NCBI GenBank assembly: GCA_016276965.1
Contig: JADNRU010000003.1
Span: forward strand, 231 to 60,299
DNA length: 60,069 bases
Direction: 5' to 3'
From: Nitrosopumilales archaeon
GTDB taxonomy: Archaea; Thermoproteota; Nitrososphaeria; Nitrososphaerales; Nitrosopumilaceae
The position numbers and the translations under genes are program-made. The notes beneath the pieces are model-generated. The model saw nothing but the letters and a program-made list of their open reading frames with translations, had not been told where the DNA came from and searched no databases. How positions within the stretch are numbered: position 1 is the stretch's first letter; each line of letters opens with the position of its first letter. This document shows positions 49,089 to 58,229 of this stretch, one piece after another.

Positions 49089-50291
49089 TCAGATGGTAAA
49101 CCAACCGGATTTCATATAGGAAAGAGCGATGTTTAATCCAAATATCACAAAAGTAAATGCGTAAATGGACAACATAATTGCTTTGACACTTTTTTCTGAA
49201 ATTTTCTTTTCTATAATACTATAAATGAATTTACCTCCATCGAGTATTGGTAAAGGAAGCATGTTGATAATACCAATAAAAAAAGAAATCATCCATAACC
49301 AAAGTAAGAACATTGAAACTTGAATATTATTCCATTCAATGATGTTGTATACTGGTTTGTATGCAAAAGAATTATCTCTCATAATACCAATTAATCCTCT
49401 TTCAGGATCATCAGGTGAAGGTGTAATTACAACAGGGAAATCAATCTCTTGTTCATCACGAAGAACAGTTACTGTTACTGTTTCCCCTGGCACAAGATCA
49501 GCTTTTTGAAAATCTATTGGAGTGGTGATATCGATTCCATTAATTTCAGTGATGATATCATTAGGTTGCATCCCAGCTTTTTCCGCACCTGATCCTTCAA
49601 TTAATGAAATTACTAATACCCCTTCAGGTTCTTCATAGAACCAACTGACTAACGGTTCAGGTAAAACGATGGCAAAAAGTGGATTTGTTAGTAAAATAGC
49701 CCCTAGTGCAAAAGCAAAGATTACATTTGCTGTTGCTCCGGCTCCTATTACCCTTAGTTTTGAAATCTTTTTTGCATTGTTAAATTCTTCTTCATCTGGT
49801 TCTACAAATCCTGCAAATAAAGCAATAAAGATTGCAAATCCTCCTGTTTTAATCTTAATTTTTTCCAAGGTAGCAACAATTCCATGTGCACCTTCATGTA
49901 TCACCAATACAATTGGAATTGATAATAGAAAATACGTTAAAGATGCAGAAGAAGTGAGAGTAACTCCAGGAATTAATAAAGTTAATTCTGCAAATTCAGT
50001 TGGTTCTACAAAAAAGTTTGAAATATTATTTAACAAAAACCAAAAAGCAAAACCCATCATTAAGAAACCAGAAACCACACTTACATCTGCAAAAACACGA
50101 ATTCCTCTTCTTGTTCTTCCAAGCACTTTTGTAAGAGTAGATTGCACTTGATAATTCTTATACGTTAAACTGTAAGCTTTGATTTCAAAACCACGCTTGT
50201 CTAATTTCAAACCTTTTGCAGTAAGAACAATTACTACCCACGCTATAAGAACGTAAATTATTGCATTTTCGGTTATAAAATCAAGTGCCAA
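49089..50291 (-). CDS. Site-2 protease (M50) with PDZ domain
   Basis: VLVIHEGAHGIVA (HExxH), PDZ-like AEKAGMQPNDIITEINGI, NMLPLPILDGGKF. Confidence 0.93.
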   Translation of the reverse strand: MALDFITENAIIYVLIAWVVIVLTAKGLKLDKRGFEIKAYSLTYKNYQVQSTLTKVLGRTRRGIRVFADVSVVSGFLMMGFAFWFLLNNISNFFVEPTEFAELTLLIPGVTLTSSASLTYFLLSIPIVLVIHEGAHGIVATLEKIKIKTGGFAIFIALFAGFVEPDEEEFNNAKKISKLRVIGAGATANVIFAFALGAILLTNPLFAIVLPEPLVSWFYEEPEGVLVISLIEGSGAEKAGMQPNDIITEINGIDITTPIDFQKADLVPGETVTVTVLRDEQEIDFPVVITPSPDDPERGLIGIMRDNSFAYKPVYNIIEWNNIQVSMFLLWLWMISFFIGIINMLPLPILDGGKFIYSIIEKKISEKSVKAIMLSIYAFTFVIFGLNIALSYMKSGWFTI

Positions 50292-50334
50292 ACTAATTGT
50301 TACTTTTTTTAACCACGTACATTTATCGTTTACT

Positions 50335-50646
50335 ATGAAACCAGTGATAATTGTATCAACTTATCCAGACAAAAAATCAGTAAACAAAATTGCAAACCAA
50401 GTGGTAAAAAAAAGATATGCAGCATGCGTCAATATAACAAAAATTTCTTCAATTTACGCTTGGAAAGGCAAAATTGAAAACACTTCGGAATATCTAGCTC
50501 TCTTTAAAACAATAGAAAAGAAAAAAAATACTTTGAAAAATGAAATCAAAAAAACTCATCCCTACGATGTCCCGGAAATAGTCGAAATTGATGTGCGTTC
50601 TATAAACAAACCATACTTGAATTGGTTAGTCAAATCAACTTTCTAA
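50335..50646 (+). CDS. cutA: CutA1 divalent cation tolerance protein
   Basis: KRYAACVNITKISSIYAWKGKIENTSEYLALFKT...HPYDVPEIVEI. Confidence 0.95.
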   Translation: MKPVIIVSTYPDKKSVNKIANQVVKKRYAACVNITKISSIYAWKGKIENTSEYLALFKTIEKKKNTLKNEIKKTHPYDVPEIVEIDVRSINKPYLNWLVKSTF

Positions 50647-51695
50647 GCTTCTACTGGAAATCTCAATAAAGACACTATTCCTCCCAACCCTGTTACTCTT
50701 AATCCCATATCTGTTGTTGAATCAACACTGTAAGCTTTTACGCCCTTACCTTCTGCCTCATTTAAAAAATCTATTACCTCTTGTTCGTTCTGAGTTTGTA
50801 TGATTTTTTCTGAAAATAGCAATGAATCAATAGCACCAAATTGATTAGCTTTTCGAGTTTCTTCAAACCCCATAGTGAATTTTCTACTTTTTTTATTGAC
50901 TCTGAACATTATTTCATCAATAATTGATGAAACTTTGGCAAGTTTGCTCTCTGACATTACATCCTTCATTGATTCAGATTTGGTGAAAGTGTAGATCCCG
51001 TCTTCTCCTCCAGAATCTATGCCATCAATTACCTTAATCTTGTGTTTTTGACCAATTGATGTTTTTAGAAGATAATTTGCAAATTTTTTCCTTGTTTCAC
51101 CTGGTCCAAAAATAATTATCAAATCTTCTTCCCTTAACGATGATGATACAGCTTTTTGGATTGTTTCAAAAAAATTTTCAATTTTGAAGCTTGATTTATA
51201 ACGCTTTCCACTTGCACCAGAATAGATATTTGGTTTTAGCTCCAAATGAGTTCCTTTCAATCTTCCAATTCCGCAATCAGTTGTATCTATTGCAATTAGT
51301 AAAAAACCAATTTTTTGATTTTTGGATTTAATTAGGTTTTTTTCTTCACGCGTCCATTTTTTTTTGACAAGCTTGAATGCTTCATTCATTTTTATCAAAA
51401 AAGAATGATGAGAACCATGAGGAATTGATTCATGACTGGATTCAGCAATTCTTCCGCTTAGCCGAAGTTTATCTAAAACATTATCTAATGATATCTTTTC
51501 AACATCTACGGCAATTTTAACTCTAATTCTTTCTCCTCTGTCGGGTCTTGAATATTCTTTTTCTTGCTTAATTACACGTGTGGTGTTACCTACAATTCTG
51601 TCTCCAGTCTTAATTACTCTACGTAAAGTAAGCAAATCATCTGTCTCTTCAGGAATAAAAGAAATAGCATTATCGTCAATAATTTTTGTGATCAT
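50643..51695 (-). CDS. pelA: Pelota (Dom34) mRNA surveillance protein
   Basis: SFIPEETDDLLTLRRVIKTGDRI...FGPGETRKKFANYLL...FGAIDSLLFSEKII. Confidence 0.96.
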   Translation of the reverse strand: MITKIIDDNAISFIPEETDDLLTLRRVIKTGDRIVGNTTRVIKQEKEYSRPDRGERIRVKIAVDVEKISLDNVLDKLRLSGRIAESSHESIPHGSHHSFLIKMNEAFKLVKKKWTREEKNLIKSKNQKIGFLLIAIDTTDCGIGRLKGTHLELKPNIYSGASGKRYKSSFKIENFFETIQKAVSSSLREEDLIIIFGPGETRKKFANYLLKTSIGQKHKIKVIDGIDSGGEDGIYTFTKSESMKDVMSESKLAKVSSIIDEIMFRVNKKSRKFTMGFEETRKANQFGAIDSLLFSEKIIQTQNEQEVIDFLNEAEGKGVKAYSVDSTTDMGLRVTGLGGIVSLLRFPVEA

Positions 51696-51735
51696 TTTAT
51701 TAGTATTCTAAAAATATTGCATAAAGAAAAAGAAT

Positions 51736-52158
51736 TTAGCTTGTTAATTCATTAACTTTGGATTTATCTTCTTCTTGTTTTTTTCTTACGTAGTTTTCAA
51801 CCCATTCCATTGTTACCACACCGCTTTCGGCAAGGTTTACGAGGGAATTTGTCGAAGCTTCACCGGTAACTTTGCCGTTGAGCCGTCTTATCTGGCGCCA
51901 TTTCAAGTTGGTATTTCCACTTTTTGAATTGTAAATAATTCCTAATACATCTCTTGCATTAACAAACGTAATTTCACGAATTTTTTTTAAAGTTACTTTA
52001 TCTGCTGCTTCTACATATATCGAACCAAGACTTTCTTCACGTTCAGGAAAAACCTCAAAATCTTCAAGATAACTACTTGGGGCAAACGAACTACAAGTAC
52101 TAGTAATAATAAACCTCCTGAAGCTTTCCACTGATGCTGGGGCTTCTATTCTAACCAT
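51736..52158 (-). CDS. Hypothetical protein (140 aa)
   Basis: Complete ORF MVRIEAPASVESFRRFIITSTCSSFAPSSYLEDFEVFPERE...; no family recognised. Confidence 0.65.
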   Translation of the reverse strand: MVRIEAPASVESFRRFIITSTCSSFAPSSYLEDFEVFPEREESLGSIYVEAADKVTLKKIREITFVNARDVLGIIYNSKSGNTNLKWRQIRRLNGKVTGEASTNSLVNLAESGVVTMEWVENYVRKKQEEDKSKVNELTS

Positions 52159-52231
52159 TTTTGTTATCTATGCTTTAGTCACTTATCAAGTTTCTTGAAA
52201 GACTCAATTAGGAATGATGTGAACTGTAAGT

Positions 52232-52292
52232 GCAGGCGTTGATGATTCTATCCCTCTGAATTGATGATAGGGATCTTGAGTTCTGAGCCTGC
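52232..52292 (+). ncRNA. C/D box sRNA (dual guide)
   Basis: GCAGGC-GTTGATGA(C)-TTCTATCCCT-CTGA(D')-A-TTGATGA(C')-TAGGGATCTTGAGTT-CTGA(D)-GCCTGC; terminal stem GCAGGC/GCCTGC. Confidence 0.85.
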
Positions 52293-52332
52293 ATCTTAGA
52301 ATATTTATGATATGTGAATGATTTGATAAATC

Positions 52333-52752
52333 ATGAAATCACTTACTGAATATCTAAAATTTAATATCAAAACAAGACGTGCATCAGTAAACATTACACA
52401 ACAAATAGAAAATTTAGTTAAAAAAAGTAAGATTAAGGAAGGACTTTGTTTGGTAAATGCAATGCACATCACAGCTAGTGTTTTCATTAACGATGATGAA
52501 ACAGGTCTACACAAAGATTATGAAAAATGGCTTGAAGGTTTAGCACCACACTCTCCTACAAATCAATATGAACATAATAAGACAGGAGAAGACAACGCTG
52601 ATGCACATTTAAAAAGACAAGTTATGGGAAGAGAAGTCGTAGTAGCTATCACAAATGGAAAACTTGATTTTGGACCATGGGAACAAATTTTTTACGGAGA
52701 ATTTGATGGAAGAAGAACAAAAAGAGTTCTTGTAAAGATAATTGGAGAATAA
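52333..52752 (+). CDS. YjbQ/UPF0047 family protein
   Basis: [32 protein letters not shown]...[55 protein letters not shown]. Confidence 0.95.
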   Translation: MKSLTEYLKFNIKTRRASVNITQQIENLVKKSKIKEGLCLVNAMHITASVFINDDETGLHKDYEKWLEGLAPHSPTNQYEHNKTGEDNADAHLKRQVMGREVVVAITNGKLDFGPWEQIFYGEFDGRRTKRVLVKIIGE

Positions 52753-52765
52753 AAACATTAATTAG

Positions 52766-52930
52766 TTAACCAAAATCAGAATCTCTTTTTTGACTTTGAT
52801 TTTCATTTGTTCTTGCAGTATTTCTGAATTCGTCTTCATGATTTTGGGGGCCATGATTGCATTTTACACAACCTGTTTTGAAACCATTAGGATCTCTTTC
52901 ATAGGTTTTACATCCACAGAAACAAGCCAT
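52766..52930 (-). CDS. Cysteine-rich microprotein (54 aa)
   Basis: MACFCGCKTYERDPNGFKTGCVKCNHGPQNHEDEFRNTARTNENQSQKRDSDFG*. Confidence 0.7.
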   Translation of the reverse strand: MACFCGCKTYERDPNGFKTGCVKCNHGPQNHEDEFRNTARTNENQSQKRDSDFG

Positions 52931-53024
52931 ATTTTGATATAATGTAATTATGATATATCTTTTTTACCTAAATACAAAGCCAGTGAGAAATCTAATTTAT
53001 TAAAAAAAATTCTTGTGTTTTTCT

Positions 53025-53468
53025 TTATGATTGTTTATTACAACATTCTCCTATAGGAATATCGTTTCCATGTGGACATTTTCTTGGGTGTTTAAGCATT
53101 GTACAAAGAGCATCAGTGAATTGTTTGTTCATATGATGTTCTATACCACAAACCATTTCTTCGTCAATTTCAACTTTAAGGGCACTATCCATCAAAACTT
53201 CTAAAAGTCTACTGTTTCGCATCATACTGGAGCCAACTTTTTCTCCTTCTTCAGATAATTTTACTTCTGCTTTAGAATAATGAACTAAATTCAGCCCATT
53301 TAGTTTTTTAAGCATTTGAACAACGCTTGGTTGTCTTACGTTTAGCATTTTTGCAATAGTACTAATTTTTACTGGCTCATTTCTTTCTTTCATGTGCCAA
53401 ATAGCTTTAAGATACATTTCTACATGTTCTGCTTCAGCAGTACCTACAAAAAGAATTTCTTCACTCAA
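53025..53468 (-). CDS. DtxR/MntR-family metal-dependent transcriptional regulator
   Basis: AEHVEMYLKAIWHMKERNEPVKISTIAKMLNVRQPSVVQMLKKLNGLNLVHY...CGIEHHMNKQFTDALCTMLKHPRKCPHGNDIP. Confidence 0.93.
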   Translation of the reverse strand: MSEEILFVGTAEAEHVEMYLKAIWHMKERNEPVKISTIAKMLNVRQPSVVQMLKKLNGLNLVHYSKAEVKLSEEGEKVGSSMMRNSRLLEVLMDSALKVEIDEEMVCGIEHHMNKQFTDALCTMLKHPRKCPHGNDIPIGECCNKQS

Positions 53469-53474
53469 CTATAC

Positions 53475-54242
53475 CTATACTTCCTTTGCATCTTTTAATA
53501 AATATTCGAAATATACCCTGGCAAACCCTGCCAATCCTGGATGATCAGCCCAAATTGCTACTATATCTGAAGAGGCAGTATCACCAGCCTCCGGACCAAG
53601 CAAAATTACCACATAACGTTTATCAGAGATTATTCCTCCACCAAAAAGTCCTTTTTTTACTTTCACTTTTGCTACTCTGGAAATAGCTTTGAGAGAATCC
53701 TTATCCATACTATCTGAAGTCAAAATTGTTATATCCACTCTCTTATCGTGGAGTGATCTTAGTTTGGGCAAAGCCTGCTTTACCAAATCTTCACTTGCCT
53801 TTGGCAAAGCAATTAAGACCTCGTTCTTACAAGATTCTACCATTTCTAATATTTTTGAAGCAATATTTACTGTTCCAGATAATACCCATATGTCTGGACG
53901 CTCACTGGTTCCACTTTTTTCATAAAGTGGAATTAACTCATTTAAAACAACATTTTGATTTTCTTTGAATTCTGTATCTAGTCTTTGTTTTGTTGCATCT
54001 AAAGCAGTTGCAGGAGACTTGGCAAAATATTTTGTTGGCCGTGAATCATCTGAACCTACCCAGCTTTTTTCTTCAAGCGAACCCAATACCTCATAAATTT
54101 TTGAATATGGCACACCTGATTTTTGACTCAAATCAGAAGCGGTTATTTCACCTGCCTTTAACAATGAAGAAAATGTCCTAATCTCATAACTGGTAAGACC
54201 AATTTTGTCAAGTGATTTGCGTGTTTTGTCAGATATACTCAT
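53475..54242 (-). CDS. TrmB-family transcriptional regulator
   Basis: LDKIGLTSYEIRTFSSLLKAGEITASDLSQKSGVPYSKIYEVLGSLEEKSWV. Confidence 0.92.
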   Translation of the reverse strand: MSISDKTRKSLDKIGLTSYEIRTFSSLLKAGEITASDLSQKSGVPYSKIYEVLGSLEEKSWVGSDDSRPTKYFAKSPATALDATKQRLDTEFKENQNVVLNELIPLYEKSGTSERPDIWVLSGTVNIASKILEMVESCKNEVLIALPKASEDLVKQALPKLRSLHDKRVDITILTSDSMDKDSLKAISRVAKVKVKKGLFGGGIISDKRYVVILLGPEAGDTASSDIVAIWADHPGLAGFARVYFEYLLKDAKEV

Positions 54243-54360
54243 GCGATCTAAACGTCTTTTTTTGATATTTAAACCTCGTACGTAGGAATGTGAAAAATCA
54301 CCCGGGGTAAAGTATGTAATCCATTAAATACTTCCTAAAAAAACTGCCACTAGATAGGGA

Positions 54361-56028
54361 ATGGCACTCATTCAAATTACTAATCAATCAACAGAGTCCT
54401 TAGGAAAAAAATCTACTATTAGATTTACTCAAAGTATCTGCCCAGACTGTAATATGATTTTGGACGCAGAAGTTTTTGAAAGAAATGGCCAAGTCTTCAT
54501 GACTAAAACCTGTCCAACTCATGGTGAATGTGAAGAGCTTTACTTTGGTTCATATGAGCTGTATAAAAAATTCAGTACTTACTGGGTGGATGGAAAAGGA
54601 GCACATGCTCCAAACGTCAGGATGACTGACAAGTGTTCATGTCCTAATAACTGTGGACTGTGTACAAGTCATCTGTCTCATAGTGGACTAGCAAACATGA
54701 TAGTTACAAACAGATGTGACCTTACATGCTGGTATTGTTTCTTTTATGTCAAGAAAGGCCTTGAAGGCGCTTACATGTATGAACCAGATCACACTCAAGT
54801 TAGGGCAATGATGAAGACATTAAGGGCTGAGAGACCCATTCCTGGAAACTCGATGCAAATTACTGGAGGAGAACCAATGTTAAGAGAAGACATCTGTGAT
54901 ATTATCAAAATCATGAAAGAAGAAGGAGTAGACCATATCCAGATGAATACTAATGGGATTAGACATGCACTGGATCCAGAGGCTGCACGTGAAGTAAGAC
55001 TAGCCGGTTGTAATAATCTCTATCTTAGCTTTGATGGTGTAACTGCCAAAACAAACCCAAAAAACCATTGGGAAATTCCTTATGCACTTGATAGTTGTAG
55101 AAAAACAGGAACCACAGTTGTTTTTGTTCCAACTGTTATCAAATCAATTAATGATCATGAATTAGGAGGAATCGTCAGATATGCCCAAAAAAATCTGGAT
55201 ATTGTTCATGCCGTAAACTTTCAACCCGTTTCTCTGACCGGTAGAATGGGCAAAAAGGAGCGTGAAAAATATAGAATTACCATTCCAGATTGTATTCAAA
55301 GAATTGAAGAACAAACTAATGGTCAAGTTACTATAGATGATTGGTACCCAGTTCCTAGCTGTATGCCACTTACCAATGTAATTGAAGCATTCTCAAGCAA
55401 ACCAAAATACGAACTATCAATTCACTTTGCTTGTGGTGCCGGTACATATGTCTTCGAAGATGAAGATACAAAGAAACTCGTACCACTTACACGATTCTGT
55501 GATCTTCAAGGAATGCTTGAACTCTTTGAGGATAAAGTAGAAGAAATTCGCTCAGGAAAAAACAAGTACTTTACAATGCTTGAGGTAGTAAGAAAACTCA
55601 AAGGATTCGTAGATTCAAAGAAACAACCTGCAGGATTGGATTTGGCAAAAATGTTTGGCAATATCTTAATGAAGAGATCTTTTGGCTCAATAGGTTCTTT
55701 TCATGTTAAAGGATTGTTCCTAGGCATGATGCACTTCCAAGACAAGTATAACGAAGACTTGGAACGACTACAAAGATGTGATATCCATTATGTTACTCCA
55801 GATCTTAGAATCATTCCATTCTGCGCCTTTAATGTAATTCCAGAATGGTACAGAGATAGAATCCAAAAGAAATTCTCCATCACCGTTGAAGAATGGGAAA
55901 AAAGAGAAGGTGTTAAACTAGAAGACGGATTATACCGTGGCCTCATGCGAAGAGGAGCAGGAGACGAACTTGCCGCTGGTTGTGCAAAGAGTCAGATGAT
56001 GCATGAAGCATCTCAGGCATTAGTGTAA
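54361..56028 (+). CDS. Radical SAM protein of the COG1964 / tetraether lipid synthase (Tes)-like family
   Basis: TNRCDLTCWYCFFYVKK (CxxxCxxC), N-terminal ICPDCN...CPTHGECEELYFGSYELYKKFSTYW, CSCPNNCGLCTSH, MQITGGEPMLREDI. Confidence 0.85.
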   Translation: MALIQITNQSTESLGKKSTIRFTQSICPDCNMILDAEVFERNGQVFMTKTCPTHGECEELYFGSYELYKKFSTYWVDGKGAHAPNVRMTDKCSCPNNCGLCTSHLSHSGLANMIVTNRCDLTCWYCFFYVKKGLEGAYMYEPDHTQVRAMMKTLRAERPIPGNSMQITGGEPMLREDICDIIKIMKEEGVDHIQMNTNGIRHALDPEAAREVRLAGCNNLYLSFDGVTAKTNPKNHWEIPYALDSCRKTGTTVVFVPTVIKSINDHELGGIVRYAQKNLDIVHAVNFQPVSLTGRMGKKEREKYRITIPDCIQRIEEQTNGQVTIDDWYPVPSCMPLTNVIEAFSSKPKYELSIHFACGAGTYVFEDEDTKKLVPLTRFCDLQGMLELFEDKVEEIRSGKNKYFTMLEVVRKLKGFVDSKKQPAGLDLAKMFGNILMKRSFGSIGSFHVKGLFLGMMHFQDKYNEDLERLQRCDIHYVTPDLRIIPFCAFNVIPEWYRDRIQKKFSITVEEWEKREGVKLEDGLYRGLMRRGAGDELAAGCAKSQMMHEASQALV

Positions 56029-56096
56029 AACAACATCTTAGTTTTTAATCCAAGAGCTTAAAAAGTAAACATGTAATTTTTCCTTAATGAAGATCC

Positions 56097-57116
56097 TTAT
56101 CATTTCACCAACCCAAAAAGGCATTGGAGGGATAGCGCAACATGTACAGGGACTAACCAATTTCCTGAAAAAAAAAAGGACATGATGTTGATATAATTTC
56201 ATCAGAAAATACTTTAACAATTCCAGTAAAGGGTTTGAAAAACCCAAGCTTTATGATTTCATCTTTTTTCAAGTCTAAATTTAAAAAAGACAATGATATT
56301 GTTCATGCCCATAACATTCCGGCAGCATTAGCAATGAAAAACGCAACTGGAAAAAAAATTCTTACTTTACATGGGATTTTTTCAAAACAAATTGATGAGC
56401 TCCATGGTAAAACTACATCAAATATATCTGAAAGATATGAAAAAAATGCCTTGAATTGGGCTGATGCAATCACGGTAGTATCTAAAGAAGCTCATAAGCA
56501 TTACACAAAATTAGGGTTTCATGTCCAACAAATTCCTAATGGAATTGATATTGTTTCATTACCAACAAAAGAGGATAAAAGATTTGAAAATCAAATAATT
56601 TTTGCAGGTAGACTATCAAAGGAAAAAGGTATTTTCATTTTGTTAGATATCGCAAAAAAAATTCCAAAAGACATGCATTTAATTATTTTAGGTTCAGGAC
56701 CTGAAGAGAATAAAGTTCGTGAAATCGCAAAATCTTACTCAAACGTACATTTTTTGGGCTATCAATCAAAAGAAAACACTGTAGCACTTATTCGAGGCTC
56801 AGAAATTCTCATACAACCTTCTTTAATGGAAGGTATTAGCTCAACCCTACTTGAGGCAATGGCATGTAACACAACCATAATTGCATCTAATGTAGGTGGT
56901 AATAAGGAAATTCTTGAAAATAACCATTCAGGAATCCTAGTTAATTCAAATAACAGTGAATCTATTCTAAATCAAATTCTTGAACTTATGAAAGATAGTA
57001 ACAAGAAGAAAAAATTAGCCGAAAATGCATTCAATGAAGTTAAAAAATATGATTGGGAACATGTTGGAAAACTTTACTTGGATATCTATGAATCTCTTCT
57101 TAATCAATCAAAATAG
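56097..57116 (+). pseudogene. GT4-family glycosyltransferase interrupted by an apparent +1 frameshift at an A10 tract (track shows only 56235-57116)
   Basis: ATG at 56097 gives MKILIISPTQKGIGGIAQHVQGLTNFLKKKrt*; deleting one A (56168-56177) restores LKKKGHDVDIISSENTLTIPVKGLKNPSF... into the downstream ORF (IIFAGRLSKEKGI, LGSGPEENK, EGISSTLLEAMAC). Confidence 0.8.
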
Positions 57117-57143
57117 GAAAATACTGGAGTGGATGAAGTTTTA

Positions 57144-58229
57144 ATGAAAGTAGCGATAGTTTTAGGAACAAGACCAGAGATAATCAAACTTTCCCCTATT
57201 ATCAATAAACTAAATAAAAAAAATAGTACTGTGATTTTTACTGGTCAGCACTATGATTTTGATATGAGTATGAAATTTATCAAAGAATTGGGACTGCGAT
57301 CTCCTGACTATAAAATGAAATTAACAAAACTGCAAAACACCACAAATGATAGAGCAACACAAAGTGGAGAAATTATTTTAAATCTGGCAAAAATAATTTC
57401 TTCAATTAATCCAGATACTGTTTTAGTTCAAGGTGATACTAACACAGTTCTTGCAGCTGCAATCACGAGTATAAAGTGTAATATTCCAGTTAGTCATGTA
57501 GAAGCTGGCCTACGAAGTTATGATTGGAGGATGCCAGAGGAACACAATAGAATAGCAGTAGATCATATTTCAGAATTACTCTTTGCTCCAACAAAAGCGA
57601 CAAAAAAAATCCTAGAAAAAGAAAATGTACATGGAAAAATTTTCGTAACTGGTAACACTTCGATTGATGCAGTGGAACAATACATTAGAATTGCAGAGAA
57701 AAAATCAAAAATCACTCCAAAAACTGAAAATTTTGTTCTTGCAACACTTCATCGAGGAGAAAATGTTGACAATAAAGAAACTTTGATATCAATTCTAAAA
57801 GGTATTATGAATTCAAATGCTAACATAATTTTTACTGCTCATCCACGAACAATAAAACGGCTTAGGGAATTTGGGCTATACACTAAAATTAAAAATTCGA
57901 AAAAAATCTCACTCATTCCTGCAGTTGGTTATTTTGACATGTTATATTTAATGAAAAAATGTCAATTCATAATTTCTGATTCTGGTGGAATTCAGGAAGA
58001 AGCAACATCTCCAAAAATAAGAAAAAAAGTTCTTGTTGTGAGAAATACAACTGATCGTCCCGAAGCGGTTAGGGAAGGTTTTTCAGAATTGGTAGGAACA
58101 AATAGTAAAAAAATAGAAAAAGCAATAAAGAAAAATTTGCAAAAATCAACTATAACTTCTCGTACAAGCCCGTATGGACGAGGTAATTCCTCGAAGAAAA
58201 TTATACAAATTCTACGAAAAACCTTCTAA
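57144..58229 (+). CDS. wecB: UDP-N-acetylglucosamine 2-epimerase (non-hydrolysing)
   Basis: KVAIVLGTRPEIIKLSPII...VQGDTNTVLAAAI...VSHVEAGLRSYDWRMPEEHNRIAVDHISE...SDSGGIQEEA. Confidence 0.95.
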   Translation: MKVAIVLGTRPEIIKLSPIINKLNKKNSTVIFTGQHYDFDMSMKFIKELGLRSPDYKMKLTKLQNTTNDRATQSGEIILNLAKIISSINPDTVLVQGDTNTVLAAAITSIKCNIPVSHVEAGLRSYDWRMPEEHNRIAVDHISELLFAPTKATKKILEKENVHGKIFVTGNTSIDAVEQYIRIAEKKSKITPKTENFVLATLHRGENVDNKETLISILKGIMNSNANIIFTAHPRTIKRLREFGLYTKIKNSKKISLIPAVGYFDMLYLMKKCQFIISDSGGIQEEATSPKIRKKVLVVRNTTDRPEAVREGFSELVGTNSKKIEKAIKKNLQKSTITSRTSPYGRGNSSKKIIQILRKTF

